Shown: positions 49,506 to 62,394 of the stretch, piece by piece
How positions within the stretch are numbered: position 1 is the stretch's first letter
Layout: each line of letters starts with the position of its first letter
NCBI RefSeq assembly: GCF_949628215.1
Contig: NC_134279.1
Location: 66,881,766-66,945,765, forward strand
DNA length: 64,000 nt
Reading direction: 5' to 3'
Source: Phalacrocorax aristotelis
Taxonomy: Eukaryota > Chordata > Aves > Suliformes > Phalacrocoracidae
Translations under genes and position numbers: made by a program
The notes under the pieces: model-generated
Told to the model about the DNA's origin: nothing
Seen by the model: the letters and a program-made list of their open reading frames with translations, nothing else
Databases searched by the model: none

Positions 49506-51742
49506 CTTTTGGATAATGTGTAGTGAGTATTGTATGATGCGGCTGGCAAGCTTCATGCATGGGCTGAGAGATACCCAGTTATGAGTATGCTCTCTTGAGA
49601 ACTTTCCCCTAGAGGAAGAAACTCTTGAGTACTGATATTCAGCAACAGAAAAAGGAGGTGGACCTGCAGGCCACCCCAGGGGGACGTAGTCAGTCTTGCA
49701 GAGGTGTCCTGGAAATCTAAGCTATGATCCCCCCCATGTTTCTCTCATGAGGCAGATCAGCTGGACCTCTTCTTAGCACACATCTGCCACACCTTTCAAG
49801 GCCTGCTAGGGAAAGACTCTGTGATTTTACAGATTTAGTTTGGAACAAAGTGGTTTTGTTACAAGGAAGCTCATTATTTCTAAAGCAGAAGGAAAATGGA
49901 AAGACTTCAGAACTACTTTAATGTATTTTTTTCTATGTAATAATCTCTGTATGATATAAAATGATGGTTGTTCTTATTAAGTATCGACAGCCATTACCTC
50001 TGAATGCAATTCTTTAAATGCCAGGAAATATCCAGTTAAAGCAGCTTCTGTAACATAACTAACTCCTACACAGCACACTAACCTATCACTTTGTTAGGGT
50101 CTATGCCTCTCCAGCGCTGTTAGCACAGTTGACCTCATACAGCAAAAATTATATCTGCAAAAAAAAAGTTTCTAATTACTATCCTGGTTGGTTTAAAGTT
50201 TAAAATCCTACTTTGAAAAGTAGAAATGCTATTTTCAAAACTATTCTGCTTGTTTTTCTATTCATTGTTTCCATGGCAGAGTTGAAAAACTATTACAGCT
50301 GTGTTTTGGGTGGTCTATTGTATACCACTGTTGGTTTTGATTATTGTGTTCAACACTCTCTTGGTACGTGTTGCACTGTCCCACTGTCTCCACACAAATA
50401 AGGAGTGGTTCTGCCTCCACCCCTTGTTTATACAATTGCTCTGTGGTTACCTAACTTCTTTGCCCTCTTTTGTTTAGGGGATTCACATGTCCATACACTG
50501 ATCCCTAGGAGTGTGCCCTAAACACTAGGTTATAGCTTAGTATTCAAGAGAGCATTGCTCTGCCCTTCCTTCAGGAAGTCCTGGAACCAAATGTAGAACA
50601 TAGAAGAAGGAGCATGATTCAATGTCCAAGTGATAAGGACAGCTGGCTGAGATGAGGACACCAGGTTTCTGCTGGTTTGACTCAGTGTTTTATGTTGGAC
50701 CATCATTAGATAAGAAAAACCCAAAACCCAAGGAGTATAGAAAGATAGATTAAGCTATTGCTGACCTGATTTTTAAACATGCTCTTATAAAGACCTTTTG
50801 CTTAGTACAACGGAGACTAACTTTCAATAACATGTGTTTAAATATCTGCATTTGGACATTGTTCCAGAACACGTGATTTATTAAAGGTTCATAACTCGCA
50901 GAACAGGATTATGAGTAGTTAAAATACAGACTGCTGTCTGTTAGATGCACGCATCGTTTGCTGCAGAAGACAGGAAAACAAAAGTGCTTCCTTGGACCCA
51001 GTATTGTGAAAATAACTCGTTGTGGGTGTAAAATGAGTGATTATCTGTATAAAATGGCAGTCGTAAATACAGTGTGTCTAAGCTGACTAGCAGAACACAT
51101 CCTGTCCCGTACAGCAGCTAGCAAAGATCAGAGTAAACAAAAACTGCATTGTGGCCTGTCTTCTCCCACTTTGCAATTGTACAGCATTTGACCTTCTGCA
51201 GCTGAAGCAGGACCTTGTAGCCTAGCCGTGAAACACATCCTTTAGAAAGCTGGACTTGAGGTGGGCTTAGGACAGCTGAGACACATGTACCTGGATTCAA
51301 AAGTAACTGATGCCATACGACAGTCAACAGAAAACTTTCTTACGTGACAGATTTTTTGTTAAACTATGCGGTCCCATGTGGTTTTAATTACTTGATGTAA
51401 GTGTTCCTATTTCACTTTGGTTTTCTTTGTCCAGTTTTCACAAAGAACAGGAAATCTGTAAAGGCAGGATTTTTAACTCAAATCATTATTCAAAACTTCA
51501 GATGTTTGTCTGAAACTCATCTGAGCTTTATGCATGTGTCTCTCCAGGTTAGTTCTGGCAGTGTTGTTAAATGATTTTTTTTGTATGTAAACTCTTCATT
51601 CCTGGATTTAAGACAGATTAATGGTAAAAGTAAAAATGAAATAAAGATCCAGGATATTGTTTGAGTGGTATTTTAGGGAACTAAAATTAAGATCAGTTCT
51701 CAAGGAGGAAAAATGTACAAGATGGGCCCTTTGATATCCTGC

Positions 51743-51756
51743 AAAAAAAAAAAAAA
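51743..51756. repeat. Poly(A)14 run
   Basis: Fourteen consecutive A residues after GATATCCTGC. There is no recognised retrocopy upstream. Confidence 0.9.
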
Positions 51757-52424
51757 GTCACTAATCTTTTGTATTCATGAGAAACAGAAGCCTGTAACCT
51801 ACTTGCTTAACAGTAGAAGAGCAGTTGGTTGAACACCCGAATGCACATAACTCTGGATTGAATGGGGATGACTACAAGCCTCACAGATCATGTTGTGACC
51901 ACCATTGCCTCCTCTCTTTCCTCTGACTATATCCAAGTCTTGAATACATATTTCCAGGAACTGTGACCTGGATTCAGATGATTGATCACAGTAGCAGTGG
52001 AGTAAACTTTCAGTGTATCTTCACATTGACAGTGAACCTGATGTCAACTTTAACATGCAGCACTTTGCTTTCCTATAAAATAGAAATATTCTGTCCTAAA
52101 TCATTGCCTTTTCACAAACATAAAAACCAAAAAAGCCATCTCTTTTTGACTGGCTGCACTGATTTCCATATAATTCCAAGTTTCTTATCTCTCTGATTTC
52201 CCATGGACTCCCTTTTACCTTTCCTGATCTCCGACAAAACCCTGGCAGAATATCAGCAGATCTGATAGTTTCTTCTGGGCTGGCTGCCATTACCGTATTT
52301 TAGGTACTTCAGGGTTTCTGTGGGATTGATGACGCACAGTACATCATTGGACTGCTGTGACCAAACAAGGTTTGTGTGCTGCAGCTTCCCATAGCATTTT
52401 GCCAGAAGTGCTGAGACCTATCAA

Positions 52425-52720
52425 GGGGCTGAAGAAAGATGAGTAAACGTTGGTGAGGGATGGAGGAACAGTGTTGAAACAGAAGAGATGTTGGGTAGGA
52501 GGAGAGGTCTAAAAACAGTGGCAGGGGAATAGTTAGTAGGTGTTTCAGAAATAGCTGAAATTGAAGGGAAGATAGAAGTATTCTGGTTAGGATAAGAAGT
52601 TAGGGACGGACAGTTAGGGGGCAATTCAAATTGGAGATTGAATTGAATGGAAGGAAAATAAAAAGGTAAGCTTGGGTTAGGAGAATGACTGCAGGGTAGG
52701 AGGATGGTGAAAAGGAAGCT
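52425..52720. other. Purine-rich strand-biased segment
   Basis: About 300 bases whose plus strand is strongly G+A rich (AGGGATGGAGGAAC, GTTGGGTAGGAGGAGAGG, GACAGTTAGGGGGC, GGTTAGGAGAATGACTGCAG). There is no clean repeat unit. The minus-strand 67-codon frame inside is rich in Ser, Pro and Thr because of this bias and is not a recognisable protein. Confidence 0.5.
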
Positions 52721-55700
52721 TCATTAGGATTTAGTAAAATATGTGTCTTTGTATCTATGCCTTTGGCTGAACTGGACTATACTTTCCAGCCTTTGTGAAA
52801 TACCCTGTCCCTAACTGCAGTCCATCGCTGTACGAGGTTATTAGTGTTAACCAATGTATGATGAGGATTATGTCTGTACTGCAGGACAGGTGCATTTCAG
52901 GATCCCATCTGTGTTGCAGTGATGTCCTAACCCTGCGTTGGGAAGACAATGGGGTGTGCTCTCTGCCCCTTTACCTTACTGCCAGCAGAAGACGACCTGG
53001 CTGCATGAGCTGCCATGTATGACATCAGAGACATCACTTTGGAGAGCTGGGCAATCAGTGCCACAAGACACACTGGAGAGCGTATCTGCCCTGATATGCA
53101 CTGCCAGATTCCACTGATCTGATGCTTTTATGATATGTGTAGGAACAGCAGAATATGATTTGAGTATAATATGCCTATGGAAATGCTATTCTAAAATTAG
53201 CAATAAAGGATGTCAAGCTGTATGCATGATATATGCTCCCAGTTTCCTACAGGAAACACCATTAACTTAAATTTTAGGTTGTTAAACTTCATTTAGCACC
53301 ACCATGTTCTGCAAGAATCTAAGAAATAGCTAGTACAATCACTCAGCTCACTACCCCAGTCTCCTGCCTCAGTCTCAGTGAGCCCTCTATTTGAAGAATG
53401 GTTGTGGGAGATCCATGAAGAAACCAAATATATGCAAATAAAAATTTTGGAAGAGGAGGCAGAGGGGTCTCTCATTTTGATATTATGGCCTCATCGATAC
53501 ACTCTGAGACAAGTGTAATCTATGTCTTCATAAAAGCTTGCATTTTCCCTAAAGTGGCGGGTGCCTGCTTTTGCTTTAGACAAGAAATGCTTTAAGATTT
53601 TCTCAGTGTGACTCAATTTTATTATTTTGAATCAAGCAAATTAATGTGAATTTTAATTTTAGAGTTTCTAAATTAGCAAAGATTTAAAGTGTGCCATAGT
53701 GAATGTATTTACAATGAAGACCTTCCGGGAAGTGTGAAACAGCAGTAAACATACAGAAATTAGTCTGGACAAGCTTTCAACTAGGGAACTTTATTTTAAA
53801 ATGATTCCTCTGTACCAGTTAATGAAAATGAAGCTAAAGTATGGAATTCTTTAAAAAACTATTATTGGCTTTGACTTATCTGCAGTCAGATGTGCTCCCT
53901 GGAACTGCTTAGAAAAGCCTGACCTGCAAAATAGAGGTGCGACTGCAGATCATACACAAACTACCCGCCATCTGCCTTGCAAAAGGAATGGTAGCAGCAA
54001 GGAGACAACCCATGGACATGTCTCTCCATAAACTTGACTACATAAACTGATCATATTCTTATCCTGACACCCACATCCCATTGTGCTTTTTTGTTACTCC
54101 ACTAGAAAACTGTAAGTGAGCCTAGATATGGCTGGCAACATTTTGGTTTGTCCCATAATGCAAAGAAGTTCTGAAAACCTAAACTCCGCTCATCAAAATG
54201 CAAAATTATTCCATTTAAATGTTGTTTTTAATGCCAAATTTAAGTGTAGACTTAACTGAAGGCACGTGAACACCTCCTTTGTTTTGATCTCTATGTAACA
54301 CATATTAGTAACGAGGGTGCGATTATAATGTATGTATATGCATAAAATACAAGGGTTGTATGAAGACTTAAGAAAACTTTCGGTGTTCATGCTGTTCATG
54401 TAAAACAGCCCTGTAATTGTCTTTATTATGTTCATAATTCTTTAGCTGACTACATGTCCCTTCTCATACGCTTTCATTTATCCCTCCCCCAAATCTTAAG
54501 ATTTTAAGTTTAAAAACGCAAAAATCTATAATGTTGTGAGTTAGAATTCTAATGCCTGAACTCAGTCCAAATTTTCATATCATGGTAAGCGTGAGCTGGT
54601 TTTAAAATAATTGGCTTTGTTGTGTCACCCTTTCTAGCTAAGACACAGGAAAGTTCGACTGCAGGTCCTGTGGTAATTTTACTTGCTTTTTCGCTTTTGC
54701 AAATTAACACAAATGTCTTGCTGGCTAATTTAAAGCTTTTTATGTTCCCTCCAAAATTTCTATCTTTATTGGATTCACATCTGTGGTTTTACTTAATATG
54801 AACCAGATGTTGAAATCGAGGCAATATTTATTAGGACGCTTGCACTGAAGAAGGCTTGCTACAGACAATGTGTTGTGCTAGTTCTCTGGGACAGTGTCAG
54901 GCAGAAACCAAGTGTGCTGGAGGTTTTTTCTGTTTCTCTAATTAGAAACAAAGCTTTCTAATGAATAACCTTCAGACTTCACAAGCAAAGAGATATGGAC
55001 AAAGGTACATAAAATTCCACAAGCTGCTGTACTTCACACACAAAACACAGTTCCGTTAAAACTGCAGGTTGTTAGTTAATACACCAGGGTAAATGGGCAT
55101 GCATGGCTGCAGAACCTGTGTGATGGGTTGATGCTGGGAATACAACAGACAACAGAGAGCAAAATGGACTCTTAGAATCAAAAATCAAAGCTAGTGATGA
55201 GAGCAGAAGCTGGGAGATGCGGCTGCTGCCACTGAGCAGCTGGCTGGTGGTGTCCTGGCTCTGTGAGAGGCAGCAGCTCCTGATGTGGGCTGAGTTACAA
55301 GTCAGAGGGAGCTCAGATCTGCTGCTTCTCCAGAGGTGTCAGCATCTTTCTATGCTCTCTGCAATATGTGCATGTCAGACATGTTTAAGATGCGTCTGGT
55401 GCGTTTGAAATGCTGAATTAGATACATGGTCACTTTTTTGGTCACTGTTTGGACATAGGCCACTGACTATCACGACTGGAAGCTACGAAATGTAGAAGGA
55501 ACAGAATCTGTGGCATAGAAGAGGTAAAGATTTATTCAGTATGTATTTTGCTTAGACTCTATTTTTCTGTGCAAAATCATTATTCACTAAAAGGAGAGGC
55601 ACAGCCAGTCTTTCACCCTCATGAGCTGGAACATTTTGCTCTTGCAGCATAATCAGATTTTCCAAGCAAAACTCCTGGTTATTTCAGTCACATTTATGCA

Positions 55701-56435
55701 GCCGTACAAGGCCTTGGCAAAATTCAGGCACTGCAGAGCACGGTAACATTTCAAAGTATAAAATTTAAATCAATAACGTATACTTAAATTTTAAAGGCCA
55801 AATTAAAAAAAATAATATTGTGTCTACAAAATATGCATACAGGTAACTGATGGCATTTTTCACGTATTGAGTGTACAGTCTACAACAGTGTAGGGAGCAC
55901 CTGCACCAGTGTTACCCAGAATCTCAGTGGGTCATATTCAGTATGCTTCCATTTCCTGGCAAGTGTTGGCTCGTGTTTTGCAAGTGCAAAGGTTTAAGCT
56001 TAAGATCAAATCTTTATAAAGAATGGAGAATGAATTAAAAACATGAAATAAAAGACCCTAGAAATATCGGTGTAGGAAATAGTATTTTCCAGCACACATT
56101 TCTTTCCACTATTGGTTGGGACTTGGTGTTAAAATAATTGAATAAATAAAACTGAGCGGCACTGCATGTTGTGTAGTAAGGAATAACTGTTGGTTCAAAG
56201 CAACGAGGTGAATGCAGTATAGGCTTTGGTGGAAGCTTGGCTCAGTTATATGATAAAGGCCTAATTATAAGACCCAAACTGCCATCAAATTAATCCCACC
56301 TTGGTACCAGGCACAGAATTTCTCTGTGCATCATTCCCTTTCACACCAGATCTCCTGTCTGTCCATCACTTGTTCTGCTTAGTATGTATGTCTGTGCTGT
56401 GCAAGATCCAAATACAAACCTGTAAGTTATAATTT

Positions 56436-56650
56436 CCTGAGGTATAACTAGATTTCTGCCACTGACTTCCTCAGTCATTCAGTCCTCCCTTACCTTCCCC
56501 ACCTGTAAAATGGGGAGAGAGACCCATATGCAGGAAGTAGTTGCACAGTTTTGTTGTAGTGCTAATCACCACAGTGTCTTTATGAATGTTTATAAAATGC
56601 TTTGAAGATGAAAATTGCCAAAGAAGTGCTAGGGATGATTATTATAAGTT
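56436..56650 (+). repeat. MIR-type SINE fragment
   Basis: TTTCTGCCACTGACTTCCTC, then TACCTTCCCCACCTGTAAAA, TGGGGAGAGAGACCC, TTTGTTGTAGTGCTAATCAC and ATAAAATGCTTTGAAGATG correspond in order to the MIR core and its L2-like tail (CACCTGTAAAATGGGG, GGGTTGTTGTGAGG, AAGTGCTTTGAGATC). It is one of the clearer MIR copies here. Confidence 0.65.
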
Positions 56651-59520
56651 AATGAATAAATTTAAACATGTATTTGATTGCCAGGTAATTCAGAAGGGAA
56701 TCACCAACCCTTCCCTCTCTTCGAAGAAGAAAAGTTGACAGTCAGCTAGTTGCTAATTAGCACTCAACTGAAATGCCTCCAAAGCTGAGTGCTCCCAGTT
56801 GAGTCCTTTAAAAAGTAAGCTTTCAACTAATTGACATATGCTGAAAGTTGAGCAGTGGGTGAGGTGTGTAACAGGTAAATCGGTATGGTGGAGCTGGGTA
56901 TATAGAAGGAATATTAGGCTTTTTCAGGTAGGGACTAGAACTTCTGGAGGAAACACTAGCCAAAGCGAGCATCTTTTTCATATTCACACATCTGTTTCCT
57001 TTCTCAGGCCCAGTTTGTAATCTGTCACAGGCAGGCTATGCTGCCATATATTTGTGAGGGCAAGTTAGGGAGGAAGGGTTGCTTAAAGATTGTGTTGAAG
57101 TCTGGTGTTGCTTATTTCTTACTATATTGAGGGGTGGTTATAGTGATTCTTGCTTTGGGCTGAGCTAGACTTAAGAAATTTTGAATAACACATCACTTAA
57201 TATATTAGAACTGAGTTACTGTGCCACCTGCATTTAATTCATATTTAGCTTGTCTGTAAGGGAAACTAGTGTATCAGAAAGGGGCTTGGACTCTTCAGGT
57301 CCTTACCTCTCTGCTGGCCTGTCTGATTTTTCACTGGAGGGTCAGTCTCCCAGACCACAGTCTGCTCCTGTAGCCTCCCCCACCACTTAGTTGGATTTTT
57401 TTTTGGCCGTCTGCCAATGCTGTAAACCGCAGTACTGTCTTCTCTGCTGCTCAAGGCTGTTTTCTTCCTCAGCTGCTGGGAGATGGCTGCAAGAGGCAAA
57501 TGACAGGAATTTCATCCCTTTCTTTTCCCTGCTTGACTGCTCTGGATTCACCATCCTCAGCATCAGCTTCAAGCTTTCTTCAGAGAAAACACACTCAGCT
57601 AAACGCGTTGAGCACTTTGGGTGAAGAATCTCAGTTGCTCCAAATAGCACTTACCAGCATCAGCCTCCAGTGGCAACCCACCCCAAACATCAGCAATGTA
57701 TTTGGGGACAGTGGGGGAAAGAAAGAAAAGAAGTGTACAGCGAGAAACTACCAAGGCAGATATTTAGAAATTATTCATGGAAAAAGAACCCCATGCTCCG
57801 AAAGGGGCTACAGGTAGGTAGGGATGATATGAAGGAAAATTGGAGAAATGGAGTGAATGGGGAATCAAGCTGGAGATGGAACAAAACAAGACAGAAGTGT
57901 TCTTGAAGCTGCTGGATTCTGGAAAGCAGCCTTCGTGGTGTCCTCAGAGATGCAGCAAAACCAATGTATATAAAATCTCTTTGGCGTTTTGCTCAGCTGG
58001 AAGATGATCTGGTTCTGTCAATGGGCAGGTGTTCTTTCATGTCCTGAAGTTATTGCAGCCCAGGGAAGCCCCCCTGGATGTCAAGGGCTGAATATTTCAC
58101 ACTCGGGACCTCACGCTCTCCTCCCAGCACCTCATGGAGCTATTTCCCTTGACAAGAATCCTCTCTGGCATGGTCACGATGTAGTCTGTAGTTACAGTGC
58201 TCAGCTGTGATGGCCTTCCAGTTATATACTGCCCACTGAGGGTGTCACACTTGACAGCACAGTGAGGGGCAAGATGAAGCCTCTAGTGCTTAAAGCATGT
58301 CTCTCATGAGCTGAAGAGCCAGACTCTGCAGTCGAGAGCTCCTACAGACCAGTATCCCCTCTGCATTAGGCACAAAGGCAGGACACTTAAAACACACTGA
58401 ACACTGCCTTACTATAGCTTAACTAGAGACATGATAAGTCGGTCTGTCTGCTATATCTTGGTATGCTTAGAAGGCCCGTCACTGTATCACCAAGACATGA
58501 TTTGCACCACTTTTGAGTTTGTCTCATGTTTTCTTCCCCAGCTCTGTCCTCTGCAGGTGCTGTGTGCATACTGTACGGGTAAAAGAGACAGACTGCTTGG
58601 TCAGAGGTGGGCAGGCTCCTCAAAGACTGCATTCAACTGAACAGTCATCCAGTTCCAAGACAAAATTTAATATCCATTTTGATGACGTCATGTACACTAC
58701 AGAACTAAAAAATATTTAAAATCCCTTTTGTGTTATCATCTATCCAGAGGTACTTCTAGCATCACTAGTGAGTGCTGGAACTGTAACTCTAATTTACTAG
58801 AATTAAATAGGTGAAGAGAATACTTAGAATTGTCATATGCATCAAATGCAGGGTAGGTTTGAGTTTGCAAAAAGCCTGAAGCATTTAAAAGGTGTGAACC
58901 CTTCTTCCCGCACTGTAAGCTCTGAAACACAGCAGTTTTTGTGGGCCCCTCTTCCAGATTTTTTTTTAAAACTTTATATGATAAAAATAATAATTCATTT
59001 ATTAATGACAGAAAAGGACAATTATAATGATTAAAAAAAATAGTCTACATGGAAAAAGCCTGGAAGTATGTACAGACCCCACCAAATATTTTTAACAATG
59101 GATTAAACAGATTTATTTAGTTTCCTGTCCACAAATTGTCTGTGAAAGGACAGTGTTTTCCAGAATATGTTTTTATTTCAATGTATTAATATTTAATGCA
59201 AACAAATTACAGCTTGTAGATTTCTTATAAATTGCAAGCATCTGGTACACTCTATAGCTGTAGAAATTAATGGCAGTATTCAGTTCTGAACCTGTCAAAA
59301 TCCTGTGTTTGAGCTCAGCAATTGAGCCTATATTACAGATGATGGGGGATTGCTCGTGGTTCTTCATTGTGCAACCCAACTTTTGATACGGAAATTTCAT
59401 TTAGTCGCTCATGACCATCCATAGGAAAACAGTTTTGTTCTTTTACCTAAGGTCACTCCATCAAATGTCTTCAATGCTATCTGGCTTTTGTATAAACAAA
59501 GGACCATTTGAAAAGGTAAT
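56651..59520. other. Non-coding stretch
   Basis: No recognised gene. Several overlapping frames at 57266-57906 on both strands are of the kind expected by chance in a less AT-rich segment and lack family motifs. Confidence 0.55.
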
Positions 59521-59545
59521 GTTTTGTTTTGTTTTGTTTTGTTTT
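59521..59545. repeat. (GTTTT)5 microsatellite
   Basis: Five exact GTTTT pentamers in a row. As (AAAAC)n on the minus strand this is a common A-rich satellite type. Confidence 0.95.
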
Positions 59546-59809
59546 CAAGAAATTAATGTTTACTTGAGTATTCTCATTTCAAGTGCCTTTAGTTTTTTAG
59601 CTCTTCATTTGCTGTGTATCTTTAACTAAGATCAGTCTCTCCCTTCCTGTCTTTTCAACAGATACAAACCACCTTAAATGTATCCTTATAAACCTGATTA
59701 CTGACAGAGACTGAATAGTCAACGCATACCAGGGATAAATACAGCAATTACACCTATTTACAGCTGTATCTCTTTTCTGCATTATTATTCTTACTAAGTG
59801 GTTATTAAA

Positions 59810-60650
59810 AATAGTGCAGCCTTCAGAGCTGCTTCGATTGTCAGCTTGGCAAAGCGAGGACCGTGCCTTGGTTGCACGTGGCACTTGCAGCAGCGCGGGG
59901 TTACGGGGCTGCCAATGCTGCTTGGTGGCATGGCGTGGCGTGAGAGTGGGCAGCAAGGGTGCCCTCGTGGTGCAGGCTGTGCAGGACCCCTGTGCCAGGG
60001 GCTCCAGCGGCAGCCACAAGCAGAAGGCAGCACCTGACCACATGTGACAGCATAAACAGCAGAGGCAGATGAACAAAGCACTCTGATTCATTCCTCCTCA
60101 CTCCCTGCTTGTGTCCTGGAGGAAGTTTCTGCTGTTGGTTTTTGGTCCTTCTATCATAGTGCATCTCAGTTACTTGTAGGTACTGTGGATTTCGTGCTGG
60201 TGGGTGCAGAGGAAGAGGATCTGCACCCTTCTGCTCCACCAAATCCACGCTTCACCCTGAAATGAAGGAAAATTGTCCTCCAGAGCTGTCAGTGGAGTCC
60301 TTGACTTACGTGGGTCCTTCTGTTTCTGCCCAGGAGAGGGCAATCCAGCACCCAGACATCAGCCAGCTCAGCACACCATGTCCTTGGCTCCTTGGGGTGT
60401 TGGGAGCCTGTGTGGTTAGCGCCTGGCCGGATAAACATGAAACATGGCTCTGTCTCCACTGGCGGGCTCTGACAGCACCCTTCTCTTACTCAGCTGCCTT
60501 TCCTTGGTGGGGATTGCAGGCCCATGTCCTGGTCCCTCTCTGCTCTGCCGTGCCACCTCCTTTCATGCCCAGGTGCAGCACCCACGTGGGGGCCGGGTGA
60601 ACCTACAAGGTGCGGAGATTTGAGGACTGGGTAACCAGGTGGTGCCACAG
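59810..60650. promoter_or_regulatory. GC- and CpG-rich patch, possible alternative promoter or exon
   Basis: Composition changes sharply from the AT-rich sequence on the left. CpG is frequent at 59830-60050 (TTCGATT, AGCGAGGACCG, GCACGTGG, AGCGCGGGGTTACGGGG, GGCGTGGCGTG) and GC content stays high to about 60650. The longest non-CR1 open frame of the window (59597-60091, minus, 164 codons) starts here with a hydrophobic N-terminus (ALFICLCCLCC). I recognise no family. Its second half runs into AT-rich sequence, which argues against a real single exon. It could be a CpG island shore, an enhancer or a small promoter of a non-coding transcript. Confidence 0.4.
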
Positions 60651-61840
60651 CCCTCCCCTTCTGGGCTCTGAGCAGTGGGGTAAGGCTCTCCACTTTGAGA
60701 CGTGGCGGGATTCACACACATATACACCCATGTAAATGTAACTCTGCACACACTGTTTTCTTATCTATTTGTAGCAGTGTATACGCAAGCACATAAGTAC
60801 ACCCATTTTCAGATCTGGAAAGACTAACTAGTGGCTTCTTCTTGTTTTCCTCCACCTCTTTTTTTCCTCTGCTCACATTAAAATAATTGTCCAGATTAAG
60901 AAATTTATCGGTTATCCTAAATCTTGGGCCAGTTGTTTGCCTTTGACCCCAGAGCCACTTTGGATAGCGGCTTGATGCCGGTGGTGCCAGGGTTTGGAGC
61001 AGCCCAGGAGCAGGGCTGGCTTCACGTCCCTTAACCGGCACTCCTGGTGAGCACACGAAGCTTTAAAGGCGGCTGATCCAAGTGGGAATTGAGATGACAC
61101 TGGCAGGATCCCTGTAACTTTATTTTCCTTTGATTCTGCCTTCTGTTTTACTGTTCTGCACATCACGCTGGTCTTGATGATAACAGGCAACTGGAAGTGC
61201 TGCCGGAGCCTGTAATTAGCAGGATCCTACCCTGGGACTCGGTTCTTGCTGGTGGGCTGTAGGTGTGCGATAATTTACCAGTTCATCAATGGGAATTATT
61301 AAAATATCACTGCATATTTTTCTTTGCACTAGACCCGTACACAGAAGCTCTTATATGGGATGTGGGGGAGTATCTGGGGCTCCCAATCATGAAAGCAAAT
61401 CCTACTGCCCCGGACTTTGAGTTTTTTATTTTAAAACTACCTCTTCCTTTGCCCCCACCCCAGCCAAAATGACAAATATTAATGTTATTGCCATGTTTAA
61501 CGTCCTGAAACAGTGAATTTTAGCCCAGGCAAAAAGTCCTTGAAACAGATACAGTTTTCAAGCTATGCAAAATCCCACCATTTTAATTACAAAAAGCCGT
61601 GTGTCCCTTCTTGGGCAAATATGTTTTACTTTGGATTTGCTTTGCAAACAAAGTAAAATCCACAGTTTGGTGGGTGGATTTTTATTTTTTTGACATCTAT
61701 TTAAGTTGCTGGTACTTCAGCCGTAAAAACTGCATATAGTAGTGCTGTAGCTCTGTAATTTTTCTGGTCATTTTGGTTTTAGTCTTTAAGGGAGCCTTGC
61801 TAGGATCTGTTAAGACAAGGCAGATGCAGGGTAGTTGTCT
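60651..61840. other. Non-coding stretch of mixed composition
   Basis: No recognised exon or repeat. Overlapping frames on the minus strand at 60712-61190 lack motifs. Confidence 0.5.
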
Positions 61841-61844
61841 TCTA

Positions 61845-61995
61845 GGTGTGTAACGATGTTAGAGGCTGTTGCGCGGCCAGCGAACCCTGGCAGAGTACCA
61901 TCGCCATTATTGCAGCACGACTGGGCCAAACGTACATGCCATTTATTAAACTCAGCACCCTCTGTGATGGTACCGAAGCGACAGTGCAGTGTTGC
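61845..61995. promoter_or_regulatory. Small CpG cluster, candidate conserved regulatory element
   Basis: Roughly nine CpG in 150 bases (AACGATG, TTGCGCGGCCAGCGAACC, CATCGCC, GCACGACT, AAACGTAC, ACCGAAGCGACA) lie within surroundings that have almost none. Retained CpG outside an island suggests germline hypomethylation or constraint. Both strands are open here (81 codons plus, 78 and 93 codons minus), but none looks like a known protein. Confidence 0.35.
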
Positions 61996-62394
61996 TACAT
62001 AGCTGGGGACCATTACAAGCGAGAAGTGGAATACCCCCTGTATCATCTGTTGGCTCTGTGTTTAGTGACAAAAGCTGTTGGAAGTCTATAAAACAGCTCA
62101 ATACGTCACTTCTTATGGAAACTGTTATTCCACAAGAGCGTACAGAAATAGTTTTGCTAAACAGCGACTGGTACATCAAAGTTAAATTGTGATCCAGATC
62201 AGTGGTCACTGGTATAAAATGATGAACTCTCATATTTTATCCTGAAAAGAGAGCGCAGGTTTTTGAGATTTAGCCAAACGCCAATGAAAACTGAAATTTT
62301 CCAAATCCGTCTTAAAATATTCCTACATTGAGTCAGATTTGAATTAAATTTTTGGCAGTGGGTGAAGCCATATCACGCTCAAATATTTTTCAGG

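Larger units (their letters stand above)
49506..56435. other. Non-coding stretch, about 6.9 kb
   Basis: No recognised gene. It has an A14 run at 51743-51756, and a purine-rich G/A-biased segment at about 52425-52720 in which GGGA-, AGGA- and GTTAGG-type words recur. It also has a small inverted repeat at 55754-55793 and a block near 55119-55270 that faintly recalls an avian retroviral LTR edge but was not accepted. Confidence 0.55.

Noticed and set aside
55119..55270. Possible endogenous-retrovirus LTR edge (TGTGATGGGTTGATGCTGGG)
   Set aside because: The resemblance stops after about 20 bases. No polyadenylation signal, TG...CA ends or target duplication could be paired with it.
57266..57906. 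Cluster of overlapping frames on both strands
   Set aside because: All are short, with no family motif. The cluster reflects lower AT content.
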